Below, piece after piece: positions 11,060 to 23,615 of a stretch of 64,000 nucleotides of DNA (the stretch's first letter is position 1; each line of letters opens with the position of its first letter). The position numbers were made by a program, and so were the translations under genes. The stretch spans positions 5,890,501-5,954,500 of the forward strand of contig NC_088313.1 of the NCBI RefSeq assembly GCF_910592395.1, given 5' to 3'. Source of the stretch: Lineus longissimus. Lineage: Eukaryota; Nemertea; Pilidiophora; Heteronemertea; Lineidae. The notes under the pieces were generated by a model. That model made no database searches, had not been told where the DNA came from, and saw only the letters and a program-made list of their open reading frames with translations.

Positions 11060-11075
11060 TCCTGAGAAGGACGGT
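11060..11075 (-). terminator. Histone mRNA 3' stem-loop (H2B)
   Basis: The minus strand reads CGTCCTTCTCAGGACG: a perfect 6-bp stem with a 4-base loop, 35 bp beyond the original H2B stop. The purine-rich downstream element (AAAAAGAGATC) follows. Compared with the consensus GGCCCT/AGGGCC, two stem pairs have changed together, so pairing is preserved. This directs U7-dependent 3' processing of replication histone mRNAs. Confidence 0.88.
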
Positions 11076-11109
11076 TGAGTTGGTTTGCAAAACACTGGGT
11101 TTCGGCAGC

Positions 11110-11485
11110 TTACTCTGAGCTGGTGTACTTGGTGACGGCCTTGGTACCCTCACTGAGTGACAGCGTGCTTAGCGAGCTCTCCTGGCAACAGAAGACGGAC
11201 AGCTGTCTGGATTTCCCGACTCGTGATGGTCGACTTCTTGTTGTAGTGAGTCAGGCGGGATGCCTCGGCTGCAATTCTCTCAAAGATATCATTCAGGAAA
11301 CTGTTCATGATCGACATCGCCTTGCTCGAGATAGCGGTGTCGGGGTGGACTTGCCTTAGCACTTTGTAGATGTAGATGCTGTAGCTCTCTTTCCTCCTCC
11401 TCCTTCGCTTCTTGTCCCCAGATCGCTGGGCCTTGGCCTTAGAGGCCGTCTTCTTGTTTCCCTTGCTCGATACTTTTGGTGCCAT
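11110..11485 (-). pseudogene. H2B: Histone H2B with C-terminal frameshift
   Basis: The start [12 protein letters not shown] and the histone fold ([18 protein letters not shown]) identify H2B. The frame stops early at 11150 after [10 protein letters not shown]. Directly after AAGCACGCTGTC there are four extra bases (ACTC). Past them the usual tail EGTKAVTKYTSSE resumes in another frame up to a TAA at 11110-11112. The reading frame as given therefore lacks the last 13 or so residues, including the conserved ubiquitinated lysine in the AVTKYTS segment. Substitutions at normally invariant sites (DTAISS, NSFLND, LTHYNKK) suggest relaxed constraint. A 16-G run lies 28 bp upstream of the ATG. Confidence 0.85.
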
Positions 11486-11529
11486 GATGAATCAGTGACG
11501 AATAATGCGGTTTGGGGGGGGGGGGGGGG

Positions 11530-12515
11530 AGAAGGATACTTACGCTTTTACCAGGAAAACCTGTTTTCAGCATTCATTGATTGAAGAAGCTGTGAGATCT
11601 GAAAAGAAATAATAAAGTTGGCGATTGTATTTATAATTCACTGACTAATAATGATGGCTGGGACTGTGCTTGAAGAGGATGAGGAAAGAGTATTACGGGC
11701 TGTATGAATGAGCGGAGTTTGAGATGTGTCTTTCTGTGTGTAGTGGTTGCAATGTTTGAGATATGCATGATGTTTTTTAATCGCCTGGAGCTGCGTTGTT
11801 TGCAATCAGAATTTTCCCAATTGGAGTGTGTCTCAATGGTTCCCTCGTGTGGTATGGAAATCTAGCTTGAGCCTGGTGTAGAAGTCTCTTGATGCTTGGT
11901 GCTCTCTTGTCGCTGAAAATGTAATTGCTGGCTAGTGTTTGGATGCGTTGTTTGGGCGTGATCGGGGACATCAAGTCTAGTACATGCCTTGAGTGCATGG
12001 AGTTGGGGATGCCAAACGCTATTTTATAAGCTTTGATGCGAAGCTTCTCCAATTTAGCGAGTTGCTTGTCCGTGAAGAGTGTGAGGGCGGTCGGTGCATA
12101 CTCCATGAGTGGAGCAATCATTGCTTTGTAAATGCTGATAGTCACAGTTGGTGGAGCTCTGGGCTTGTCGTAGGTACCTGCAATGGCTTTGAGAAGTGGG
12201 ATGCGGGTACGTACTCGGTCGTAGATTTTCTTGAATGGATGGGTCATTGTCAGTCTTTTATCTAGTGTGATACCAAGGGAAGTCGAAGTGGGGCTGGCAT
12301 CAATGCGTTGACCTTTAACGTGGATGTAGGCAGGGTCATGTCTTTTCTTCTTGGTAATGGCTAGAAGTTGGGTTTTGTCGGCGTTGTATGTCTGCCTCCA
12401 TTTGTCGCTCCAAGATTCCACGCTGTTGTTTTGAGTCTGGAGGTTTTCTCTGGCTACGTAGTGGTGAAGGTGGGCAGACCATGCAGTCAAGTCGTCCCAT
12501 CCTCGTCGTTCTCTG
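11530..12515 (-). mobile_element. Non-LTR retrotransposon copy 1 (5'-truncated) upstream of H2B
   Basis: The ORF 11777-12490 encodes the RT thumb and C-terminus of a Jockey/I-like LINE (DDLTAWSAHL at the start, PLRHTPIGKI near the end). It is clearly homologous to the element at 53.9 kb: KAIAG, RAPP, MEY and YKIA...IP motifs are shared in order. The copy is truncated exactly at the RT catalytic motif. Its 3' UTR runs to the poly(G) tract at 11514-11529, so the retrotransposon 3' end abuts the H2B leader. Its 5' end abuts an H3 3' flank at 12531. Confidence 0.8.
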
Positions 12516-12530
12516 ATCCCAGTGACTTTT

Positions 12531-12795
12531 TCTTTTCAAAAGAGATCTCTTGGTCACGATTGTACAGCTTGTAAAATAATGCTCAAAATGTGTATTACTA
12601 AGTTTCGTTCCCGAAACGAATATATTGTTCCGAGTCCCCAGGACAGATCCCATGTTTCTCAGTCCATTTGCATTTGGCAAATAAATATCAAAGATCCATC
12701 TCTTTGTTCAGTCTAGCGACGATACAAAATCATAAAATCCAGGCATAACGAAGACCTGCTTTTTGAAAAAATCTCTCGACAATGCGGTTTGAAAT
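12531..12795 (+). repeat. Orphan 3' flank of a histone H3 gene
   Basis: This segment is the reverse complement of 52540-52805, the region just downstream of the H3 stem-loop. It begins with the downstream element (caaaagagatctc) and includes the phrase ccgaaacgaatatattgttc. The H3 coding part that should lie to its left is missing and replaced by the LINE. It marks a lost plus-strand histone gene divergent from H2B. Confidence 0.8.
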
Positions 12796-12927
12796 TTTTC
12801 CAATTTATATGGCGGCAGCGGATCCTGATGTCGATTTTTACGCGTCCGTAAATTTGCATATCAAATTTGCATACGAATCATTGTACTCCACTACTGACAC
12901 TCTACTACGCAACCTCTCCAACACCCT

Positions 12928-12998
12928 CCGCCAGCCTACCTCTCTGGCTGGGCACCACCTCCACAGCTGGGAACCTCTCTGACCAGGAACCACACGTG
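12928..12998 (-). repeat. 70-bp dispersed repeat, inverted relative to 42893-42960
   Basis: The reverse complement of ctctctggctgggcaccacc... matches 42893-42960 almost base for base. A further short match (atcgacatcagga) lies at 12820-12850 and 43034-43048. The 42.9-kb copy sits directly upstream of the H2A fragment. 12999-13600 holds nothing I recognise. Confidence 0.7.
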
Positions 12999-13599
12999 AC
13001 TGGTAGTATCACTTCCAACCGTTTGAAGAAATGGCGGTGCTGTTGGTTGATATGTTGGCGTGCAGTAGTAGCTCAGCTCATGCTCCGCGTGCGGGTGTAA
13101 AAGAAATGCTGGTCCCCATGAATCTAAGTCCAGTCTAGAATTCCTTTGTGAGGAATATTAGTTCTTGTGGGAAAAGGGAGATATATTGTTCCGCTGTGAT
13201 AGAATCAAATGCCCTCCCTTTCCTGATGCCCGCCTGTATTGTTCTTCTTCGGATGAAGGGTCTTGGCCTCTTTAGAGTCCTATTGAATGGTGCCGGTGTT
13301 CTATTGTTGAGGGCATTTAATATCAGGGGGCATCTGATTCTATTACACCAGCAGCTTTAAATCATATGTTGGGTTTCTTTGTTATAGAATATAATAGGGC
13401 CTACATGCAGCATAGCACCTTTCCTTATTGCCCTGCCCTTACTTGGAGTAAATTATACTATACACCTGCAGGGCCAGGGGCGTAGCTAGCTTTTTGGTCT
13501 GTGACTACAATCAATGAATACCACTCTTGACTTTTTAAGTAAAATGACTATAAAGTTATTACCACAATCCACCCAATATTGAATATTTCAAAGAAGTTT

Positions 13600-16500
13600 C
13601 TTCCAAACTGATCAATAACCCAATCTGTTCAATATTGGACAAACTGTGTTAATTACAGAACATTTCATAGTCTTTTCACTTGAAATGGTCGAGAGCAGGT
13701 TACCTCCACAGCCAGGCACCACCAAGTGAAAACAGCAGTCTATGTGTCCCTGGCCTTATACAATTGAATACATTTTATAAATATAGTAACTAATTATAAC
13801 TATGAACTGTCTTGTTCAAGTAATCAATTGTATAAGGCCAGGGACACATACACTGCTTTTTCAACTTGGTGGTGCCTGGCTGTGGAGGTAACCTGCTCTC
13901 GACCATTTCAAGAGAAAAGACCATGAAATGTTCTGATATTAACACAGTTTACCAAATATTAAACAGATTCAAAGTTTTATTTGTTCAAGTAATCAATTGT
14001 ATAAGGCTAGGGACACATACACTGCTTTTTCAACTTGGTGGTGCCTGGCTGTGGAGGTAACCTGCTCTCGACCATTTCAAGAGAAATGACTATGAAATGT
14101 TCTGTTATTAACACAGTTTACCCAATATTGAACAGACTCAAATTTTTATTTGTTCAAGTAATCAATTGCATAAGGCCAGGGACACATACACTGCTTTTTC
14201 AACTTGGTGGTGCCTGGCTGTGGAGGTAACCTGCGCTCGACCATTTCAAGAGAAATGACTATGAAACGTTCTGTTATTAACACAGTTTACCAAATATTGA
14301 ACAGACTCAAAGTTTTATTTGTACAAGTATTCAATTGCATAAGGCCAGGGACACATACAATGCTTTTTTCACTTGGTGGTGCCTGGCTGTGGAGGAAACC
14401 TTCTCTGGACCATTTCAAGAGAAATGACCATGAAATGTTCTGTTATTAACACAGTTTACCCAATATTGAACAGACTCAAATTTTTATTTGTTCAAGAAAT
14501 CAAATGTATAAGGCCAGAGACACATACACTGCTTTTTTCACTTGGTGGTGCCTGGCTGTGGAGGTAACCTGCTCTCGACCATTTCAAGAGAAAAGACTAT
14601 GAAATGTTCTGTTATTAACACAGTTTACCAAATATTGAACAGATTCAAAGTTTTATTTGTACAAGTATTCAATTGCATCAGGCCAGGGACACATACAATG
14701 CTTTTTTCTCTTGGTGGTGCCTGGCTGTGGAGGTAACCTGCTCTCGACCATTTCAAGAGAAAAGACTATGAAATGTTCTGATATTAACACAGTTTACCCA
14801 ATATTGAACAGACTCAAAGTTTTATTTGTTCAAGTAATCAATTGCATAAGGCCAAGGACACATACACTGCTTTTTCAACTTGGTGGTGCCTGGCTGTGGA
14901 GGTAACCTGCTCTCGACCATTTCAAGAGAAAAGGCTATTAAATGTTCTGCTATCAACACAGTTTACCAAATATTGAACAGATTCAAAGTTTTATTTGTAC
15001 ACGTATTCAATTGCATAAGGCCAGGGACACATACACTGCTTTTTTCACTTGGTGGTGCCTGGCTGTGGAGGTAACCTGCTCTCGACCATTTCAAGAGAAA
15101 AGACTATGAAATGTTCTGATATTAACACAGTTTACCAAATATTAAACAGATTCAAATTTTTATTTGTTCAAGTAATCAATTGTATAAGGCCAGGGACACA
15201 TACACTGCTTTTTCTACTTGGTGGTGCCTGGCTGTGGAGGTAACCTGCTCTCGACCATTTCAAGAGAAATGACTATGAATGTTCTGTTATTAACACAGTT
15301 TACCCAATATTGAACAGACTCAAATTTTTATTTGTTCAAGTAATCAATTGCATAAGGCCAGGGACACATACACTGCTTTTTCAACTTGGTGGTGCCTGGC
15401 TGTGGAGGTAACCTGCTCTCGACCATTTCAAGAGAAATGACTATGAAATGTTCTGTTATTAACACAGTTTACCCAATATTGAACAGACTCAAAATTTTTA
15501 TTTGTTCAAGTAATCAAATGTATAAGGCCAGGGACACATACACTGTTTTTTTCACTTGGTGGTGCCTGGCTGTGGAGGTAACCTGCTCTCGACCATTTCA
15601 AGAGAAAAGACTATGAAATGTTCTGATATTAACACAGTTTACCAAATATTAAACAGATTCAAAGTTTTATTTGTTCAAGTAATCAATTGTATAAGGCCAG
15701 GGACACATACACTGCTTTTTCAACTTGGTTGTGCCTGGCTGTGGAGGTAACCTGCTCTCGACCATTTCAAGAGAAATGACTATGAAATGTTCTGTTATTA
15801 ACACAGTTTACCCAATATTGAACAGACTCAAATTTTTATTTGTTCAAGTAATCAATTGCATAAGGCCAGGGACACATACACTGCTTTTTCAACTTGGTGG
15901 TGCCTGGCTGTGGAGGTAACCTGCTCTCGACCATTTCAAGAGAAATGACTATTAAATGTTCTGCTATTAACACAGTTTCCCCAATATTGAACAGACTCAA
16001 ATTTTTATTTGTTCAAGTAATCAAATGAATAAGGCCAGGGACACATACACTGCTTTTTCAACTTGGTGGTGCCTGGCTGTGGAGGTAACCTGCTCTCGAC
16101 CATTTCAAGAGAAAAGACTATGAAATGTTCTGATATTAACACAGTTTACCAAATATTAAACAGATTCAAAGTTTTATTTGTTCAAGTAATCAATTGTATA
16201 AGGCCAGGGACACATACACTGCTTGTTCAACTTGGTGGTGCCTGGCTGTGGAGGTAACCTGCTCTCGACCATTTCAAGAGAAAAGACTATGAAATGTTCT
16301 GATATTAACACAGTTTACCAAATATTAAACAGATTCAAATTTTTATTTGTTCAAGTAATCAATTGTATAAGGCCAGGGACACATACACTGCTTTTTCAAC
16401 TTGGTGGTGCCTGGCTGTGGAGGTAACCTGCTCTCGACCATTTCAAGAGAAATGACTATGAAATGTTCTGTTATTAACACAGTTTACCCAATATTGAACA

Positions 16501-19500
16501 GACTCAAATTTTTATTTGTTCAAGTAATCAATTGCATAAGGCCAGGGACACATACACTGCTTTTTCAACTTGGTGGTGCCTGGCTGTGGAGGTAACCTGC
16601 TCTCGACCATTTCAAGAGAAATGACTATGAAATGTTCTGTTATTAACACAGTTTACCCAATATTGAACAGACTCAAATTTCTATTTGTTCAAGTAATCAA
16701 ATGTATAAGGCCAGGGACACATACACTGCTTTTTTCACTTGGTGGTGCCTGGCTGTGGAGGTAACCTGCTCTCGACCATTTCAAGAGAAAAGACTATGAA
16801 ATGTTCTGATATTAACACTGTTTACCAAATATTAAACAGATTCAAAGTTTTATTTGTTCAAGTAATCAATTGTATAAGGCCAGGGACACATACACTGCTT
16901 TTTCAACTTGGTTGTGCCTGGCTGTGGAGGTAACCTGCTCTCGACCATTTCAAGAGAAATGACTATGAAATGTTCTGTTATTAACACAGTTTACCCAATA
17001 TTGAACAGACTCAAATTTTTATTTGTTCAAGTAATCAAATGTATAAGGCCAGGGACACATACACTGCTTTTTTCACTTGGTGGTGCCTGGCTGTGGAGGT
17101 AACCTGCTCTCGACCATTTCAAGAGAAATGACTATGAAATGTTCTGTTATTAACACAGTTTACCCAATATTGAACAGACTCAAATTTTTATTTGTTCAAG
17201 TAATCAATTGCATAAGGCCAGGGACACATACACTGCTTTTTCAACTTGGTGGTGCCTGGCTGTGGAGGTAACCTGCTCTCGACCATTTCAAGAGAAATGA
17301 CTATGAAATGTTCTGTTATTAACACAGTTTCCCCAATATTGAACAGACTCAAATTTTTATTTGTTCAAGTAATCAAATGAATAAGGCCAGGGACACATAC
17401 ACTGCTTTTTCAACTTGGTGGTGCCTGGCTGTAGAGGTAACCTGCTCTCGACCATTTCAAGAGAAAAGACTATGAAATGTTCTGATATTAACACAGTTTA
17501 CCAAATATTAAACAGATTCAAAGTTTTATTTGTTCAAGTAATCAATTGTATAAGGCCAGGGACACATACACTGCTTGTTCAACTTGGTGGTGCCTGGCTG
17601 TGGAGGTAACCTGCTCTCGACCATTTCAAGAGAAATGACTATGAAATGTTCTGTTATTAACACAGTTTACCCAATATTGAACAGACTCAAATTTTTATTT
17701 GTTCAAGTAATCAAATGTATAAGGCCAGGGACACATACACTGCTTTTTTCACTTGGTAGTGCCTGGCTGTGGATGTAACCTGCTCTCGACCATTTCAAGA
17801 GAAAAGACTATGAAATGTTCTGATATTAACACAGTTTACCAAATATTGAACAGACTCAAAGTTTTATTTGTTCAAGTAATCAAATGTATAAGGCCAGGGA
17901 CACATACACTGCTTTTTCAACTTGGTTGTGCCTGGCTGTGGAGGTAACCTGCTCTCGACCATTTCAAAAGAAATGACTATGAAATGTTCTGTTATTAACA
18001 CAGTTTACCAAATATTAAACAGATTCAAATTTTTATTTGTTCAAGTAATCAATTGTATAAGGCCAGGGACACATACACTGCTTTTTCAACTTGGTGGTGC
18101 CTGGCTGTGGAGGTAACCTGCTCTCGACCATTTCAAGAGAAATGACTATGAAATGTTCTGTTATTAACACAGTTTACCCAATATTGAACAGACTCAAATT
18201 TTTATTTGTTCAAGTAATCAATTGCATAAGGCCAGGGACACATACACTGCTTGTTCAACTTGGTGGTGCCTGGCTGTGGAGGTAACCTGCTCTCGACCAT
18301 TTCAAGAGAAATGACTATGAAATGTTCTGTTATTAACACAGTTTACCCAATATTGAACAGACTCAAATTTTTATTTGTTCAAGTAATCAAATGTATGAGG
18401 CCAGGGACACATACTCTGCTTTTTTCACTTGGTGGTGCCTGGCTGTGGAGGTAACCTGCTCTCGACCATTTCAAGAGAAAAGACTATGAAATGTTCTGTT
18501 ATTAACACAGTTTACCAAATATTGAACAGATTCAAAGTTTTATTTGTACAAGTATTCAATTGCATAAGGCCAGGGACACATACAATGCTTTTTTCACTTG
18601 GTGGTGCCTGGCTGTGGAGGTAACCTTCTCTGGACCATTTCAAGAGAAATGACTATGAAATGTTCTGTTATTAAGACAGTTTCCCCAATATTGAACAGAC
18701 TCAAATTTTTATTTGTTCAAGTAATCAAATGAATAAGGCCAGGGACACATACACTGCTTTTTCAACTTGGTGGTGCCTGGCTGTGGAGGTAACCTGCTCT
18801 CGACCATTTCAAGAGAAAAGACTATGAAATGTTCTGATATTAACACAGTTTACCAAATATTAAACAGATTCAAAGTTTTATTTGTTCAAGTAATCAATTG
18901 TATAAGGCCAGGGACACATACACTGCTTGTTCAACTTGGTGGTGCCTGGCTGTGGAGGTAACCTGCTCTCGACCATTTCAAGAGAAATGACTATGAAATG
19001 TTCTGTTATTAACACAGTTTACCCAATATTGAACAGACTCAAATTTTTATTTGTTCAAGTAATCAAATGTATAAGGCCAGGGACACATACACTGCTTTTT
19101 TCACTTGGTGGTGCCTGGCTGTGGATGTAACCTGCTCTCGACCATTTCAAGAGAAAAGACTATGAAATGTTCTGATATTAACACAGTTTACCAAATATTG
19201 AACAGACTCAAAGTTTTATTTGTTCAAGTAATCAATTGCATAAGGCCAGGGACACATACACTGCTTTTTCAACTTGGTGGTGCCTTGCTGTGGAGGTAAC
19301 CTGCTCTCGACCATTTCAAGAGAAATGACTATGAAATGTTCTGTTATTAACACAGTTTACCAAATATTAAACAGATTCAAATTTTTATTTGTTCAAGTAA
19401 TCAAATGTATAAGGCCAGGGACACATACACTGCTTTTTTCACTTGGTGGTGCCTGGCTGTGGAGGTAACCTGCTCTCGACCATTTCAAGAGAAAATACTA

Positions 19501-20240
19501 TGAAATGTTCTGTTATTAACACAGTTTACCAAATATTGAACAGACTCAAAGTTTTATTTGTACAAGTATTCAATTGCATAAGGCCAGGGACACATACAAT
19601 GCTTTTTTCACTTGGTGGTGCCTGGCTGTTGAGGTAACCTGCTCTCGACCATTTCAAGAGAAAAGACTATGAAATGTTCTGATATTAACACAGTTTACCA
19701 AATATTAAACAGATTCAAAGTTTTATTTGTTCAAGTAATCAATTGTATAAGGCCAGGGACACATACACTGCTTTTTCAACTTGGTTGTGCCTGGCTGTGG
19801 AGGTAACCTGCTCTCGACCATTTCAAGAGAAAAGACTATGAAATGTTCTGTTATTAACACGGTTTACCAAATATTGAACAGATTCAAAGTTTTATTTGTA
19901 CAAGTATTCAATTGCATAAGGCCAGGGACACATACAATGCTTTTTTCACTTGGTGGTGCCTGGCTGTGGAGGTAACCTGCTCTCGACCATTTCAAGAGAA
20001 ATGACTGAAATGTTCTGTTATTAACACAGTTTACCCAATATTGAACAGATTCGAAGTTTTATTTATCAAATTTATCAATTGTATAAGGCCAGGGACACAT
20101 ACACTGCTTTTTTCACTTGGTGGTGCCTGGCTGTGGAGGTAACCTTCTCTCGACCATTTCAAGAGAAATGACTATGAAATGTTCTTTAATTAACACAGTT
20201 TACCCAATATTGAACAGATTCAAAGTTTTATTTATCCAAG
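13600..20240 (+). repeat. 169-bp satellite array, about 38 monomers
   Basis: Monomers recur every 169 bp from about 13812 to 20240, with a core ggtggtgcctggctgtggagg. One single-base deletion near 15280 and one insertion near 15490 are the only obvious length changes. A single inverted monomer occupies about 13600-13775, separated from the array by an AT-rich spacer, so the left edge is a head-to-head palindrome. Two main monomer types differ at diagnostic bases (gatattaac/aaatattaaacagattc versus gttattaac/ccaatattgaacagactc). Some variants recur at exactly 1352 bp (8 monomers): aatgaataagg at about 16025, 17377 and 18730; gcttgttcaac at about 16222, 17574 and 18926; gtggatgtaacc at about 17770 and 19122. 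Each monomer carries AATAAA on the minus strand. Confidence 0.95.
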
Positions 20241-20246
20241 TTCTGT

Positions 20247-22276
20247 TTACATATTTTCACATCGAATGGAGCTGAACTCGGTTGCAGTGGAATAAAATTT
20301 GAGGCAACCACTCTGGATAAAATATCCACTGGTAGAGGTGAACTCGGCTCCACACTGAATACACTGAGCTGTGGTTGTTTGGCTGTCTTCCAGTAATCGA
20401 TGGCTTTTCACTCCAAGGACACCTGCAATAAGGGAAAGAGAGTCATCCATTGAACAGTACTACTTATGCCCAGCATACACGGTCAAATGTCATCAAATTT
20501 CGAAAATGCTGTCTCATGGCCAAGGGCTTCTAACTAAAAATGATAATGATAATGATAAGCAGATTCCAGAAAAATATGATTGGTGACACTGAACAAACTA
20601 TGATGGTCTATCTGCAGGAAGCAAAGAGAAAGATTTTGAGATTGACACACCACAGCGATGTAGTTGAGTTGGCCTGACATTAATAGGATGTGGCAATTTA
20701 GTTACTGGAGAAATATGATTAACCGAAGTTATTCCACATAGGTGTAGGCACTTCAATAGTTTTTGATACACTTAGTAATGACAAGAACATAATAAGGGTT
20801 CTCTACTGTACTTACAATTAATCAACATCTGGTGCTGTTTATAAGCAAAGTCAGGCTGGTTAACGATATACGACCATAGTTTGCACACTTTGGAGCAAGT
20901 GGCTCTCATACTGGTATCTTCCCCATAAGGGTCCTCGTAGTATGGCGCAACTGTGTCGTCTTCTGCACATGCTCTTACCACTATCGATTCCATTATTGAA
21001 AATGGTATGGCATACATCTAAAAAGTGTAAGTAATAAATGATACACTGTTGCTCAGATTACCAATATGTGCCTAGACTATAATAGGGTACAATACAAATA
21101 ATAATGAAACATGCCACCATTGAATTATTTCAGCATTTGACTACTCTGACCTTGAAAAGTAGATCAAATTATGTGATAGATCAAGCATGAGATTAAGTCA
21201 AAGGTAGTTTTACATGAAGTGCCCCCTGGGGCCAAGTGTATTGCCAAAATCATGTAAATTTCTGAAAGACACACTGGCACCACAAAACCTTCAACCCAAC
21301 CAAAGATGGAAAGCTTAGCATGTATCGTATGGTTACAGTGACTAGCTCCGGAAACGAGATCACAGGACAGACGGACAGACCCTCAGATGGCGAACGCCTC
21401 AACAATACCCCTTTGGCTTTTATGGGATGAGGGGTGAAAACTTCTGAAACAAACCTTTCTTGTTGCCTGTTTGTCGTACCACGGACAAATGGAAAGCCCT
21501 AGGCTAGGAGCCATGCGGTAACATTTTTATTCGGCCGTAATATCTTGGCGTGGGACTTTGATATGCATGAATTTCTCAAAATCTCCATTAGAGTTGCAAG
21601 GAAGTTGTACATGTAGTTTTTCCCAACTGGGCTTGAGACTTAACTATGGGCTCATGTCAAAATAATCGACGAGGCGATGAAAACTTACCTTGTTTTTCAA
21701 GGCCTGCGCATCGACACCCAAGTGCTCTGAAAAATCATTACAAAAAGTGATAAGTAATTACAATATTCACTTTACCTTTCATTCAGATACACACGGCAGT
21801 AATTATCAAGTCTCCATAGATAATCTGCAGTTGCAGGGCCACAGCACAATCAACTTGAAGTATAATTGAACCCAAAGAAAGTTAACCGACTGATGATCAA
21901 ACTACATTAAGCCAAAACGGGGAGCATAATAATATTCCATTAGGTTTTCCAATGTATTTTAATATGGGATTAACCCACGGTGCAGGAGGGTAAAGCTGGC
22001 TTTTATGCTGGGCTGACTACAGGTTGGTGATGGTTCTGTACGGGTTTATGAAAGGAAAGAGTTAAAAAATGTTTTCAACATACCTGTTAAGAAGTTCTTG
22101 TAGATCTTTATTTTGAACAATTTCGTGCTCAAAATGTTGTGCCACTTCTTACAAACACATGCACAGACACATGTCATATGGCTCTGCTCTTTGTATGGCC
22201 CTCTCTCCGTCCAATCACAACACGCGAAGACAAGTATTTCCACTAGCATCTCGTATGGTAGGCAACTATTTATGTT
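20247..22276 (-). CDS. F-box-like terminal exons of the composite gene
   Basis: Four exons (22276-22084, 21726-21689, 21017-20816, 20422-20247) join in phase. The first starts NINSCLPYEMLVEILVFACC and ends near VCKKWHNIL. This is the LP...ILxxAC...VCKxW pattern of an F-box. The third repeats it (IPFSIMESIVVRAC ... VCKLWSYI), so there are two F-box-like units. The last exon has a CxxC (CIQCGAEF) and ends ENM-stop. F-boxes recruit SCF ubiquitin ligases. The second exon is only 38 bp. AATAAA signals for the transcript end would come from the adjoining satellite monomer (about 20224-20231). Confidence 0.65.
21150..21420. repeat. Degenerate dispersed repeat (gaccttgaaaagtaggtcaaa family)
   Basis: Phrases such as gaccttgaaaagtagatcaaa, followed by a wording like accaagtttcaactcaatagc and a gacggacaga tail, recur within introns at 21150-21420, 27590-27790, 28255-28410, 30175-30600 and 39200-39530. 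The copies are diverged and lie in both spliced genes. This is an old, high-copy family of unknown class. Confidence 0.55.
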
Positions 22277-22637
22277 CTGTAAGTATCAGTTAAAGAAAGA
22301 CACATTAGTTATATGAGAAATGGGCCATTTCAGCACTCTTTTTCCAATTCGATAGGTAGGTTAAAAAAACAGTATTTGTTTTGCATCTTAATTCGATCTG
22401 AATGTGACGAACATTTTGCAATGAAATGCATGTTGTTAGTAGTTGTTAAAGTTTATTTCGAGTTGTTATTATTCGTTTTGGCCAATGGAATTCCTTTAAA
22501 TAGTTTAAAGTATTCTAAGCACTATGAGGAGAGTTGGTTTGCTTGGCTGCCTTTCAGTCGCAAATATCATTTTGTAAAATGACTGCATGGGGCCATTTTT
22601 GGCCTTTGTGTCATTTTACTCTAAAACTGAAGTTCAC

Positions 22638-23450
22638 CTTGCAGCTGGGACAGTAGAAATTGTCTGGTTCCTTCCATGGTAACAAACCGGCGCATCCAGG
22701 ATGAAAATGTTGATCACATCCATCGCACTGCCAGTACAGCCTGTAGTGAAAGTGAGGACAGATTGTTGTACAGGAAAGCAAATTTTGATCAGGATGAGCA
22801 CAGGACAGAATCCATAAATAAAACAATGGTGAACAATACATCAATGTTATCAATTTGATCGTGGACTTAACAAGGGGTTCTAACAGCCAGACAAATTTAC
22901 CCACACTTCTAAAGACCTCGACATAGGCAGGACAAAATTCAGCTGTTGGTAATTACAAGTTTTTAAAAGGTCAAGCATAAGACCAAGTGAAAACCTTCAA
23001 TAGATAGTAATTTTGCCATGAGAGGCAATTTTTTTTGTTTCAATGATCATGTGATGTTGTTGCTACTCACCGACCATCATTGAATTGCTGACACACACAG
23101 AATCGTTTTCTGATATTCGGTACCAAGGACGGATAGATAAACGATTTCCTTAATTTCTGGAAAAGAATCATAATTTTAGGTGAGTAAAATATTAAGGTCA
23201 AATCAAATGATTTACAACACTTTCAGACCATTTACATTTATTTGAATTTAAAACATTAAAGCACCTTAAGTTTTTTCCCTATATAAATTGTACGACAATA
23301 ATACTAATAATAATAAGCAATATGATATGTATGATAATAATGAACATACATTTAATCATGGACTTCTGCTAAGGAAACAAACACTACCTTTGTTTGACGC
23401 GGCCGTAAAGCATAGCCATGGTCTGCAAGGGTGACTGATGCCTCACAATC
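22638..23450 (-). CDS. PHD finger exons of the composite gene
   Basis: Three exons (23450-23388, 23156-23071, 22740-22638) join in phase. The joined product has FCVCQQFNDG, then YWQCDGCDQHFHPGC and FYCPSCK. This is the C4-H-C3 ligand series of a PHD finger, with an acidic/aromatic patch typical of histone-tail readers. The following exon begins in phase 0 with the F-box. A conserved-looking linker (DCEASVTLADHGYALRPRQT) precedes it. PHD fingers read histone H3 tails; whether this one binds modified lysine cannot be judged. Confidence 0.72.
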
Positions 23451-23615
23451 CTAAAAAGAGAGTCACAAGAAATATGAAATGCACACAGTAGGAAATGGAA
23501 TATGCTTTTTTGTGATTGTAGGTGGCTTTGATAGACCAGTGTCATATTCATTACTCTTTCTTCTGACATTGTCTGATAAAAATAATGGACAAAGGCTCAG
23601 GAAACAAAACACTAC

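Noticed and set aside
13866-19975. Repeated 64-codon open frames (MVVPGCGGNLLSTIS...) in every satellite monomer
   Set aside because: The period is 169 bp, not a multiple of 3, so each frame runs into the next monomer in another phase. Frames are open by composition and copied by repetition, with no start context, splice signals or independent conservation.
13600-20240. CRISPR-like or bacterial repeat array
   Set aside because: The repeats are contiguous 169-bp monomers without spacers, in a plainly eukaryotic context.
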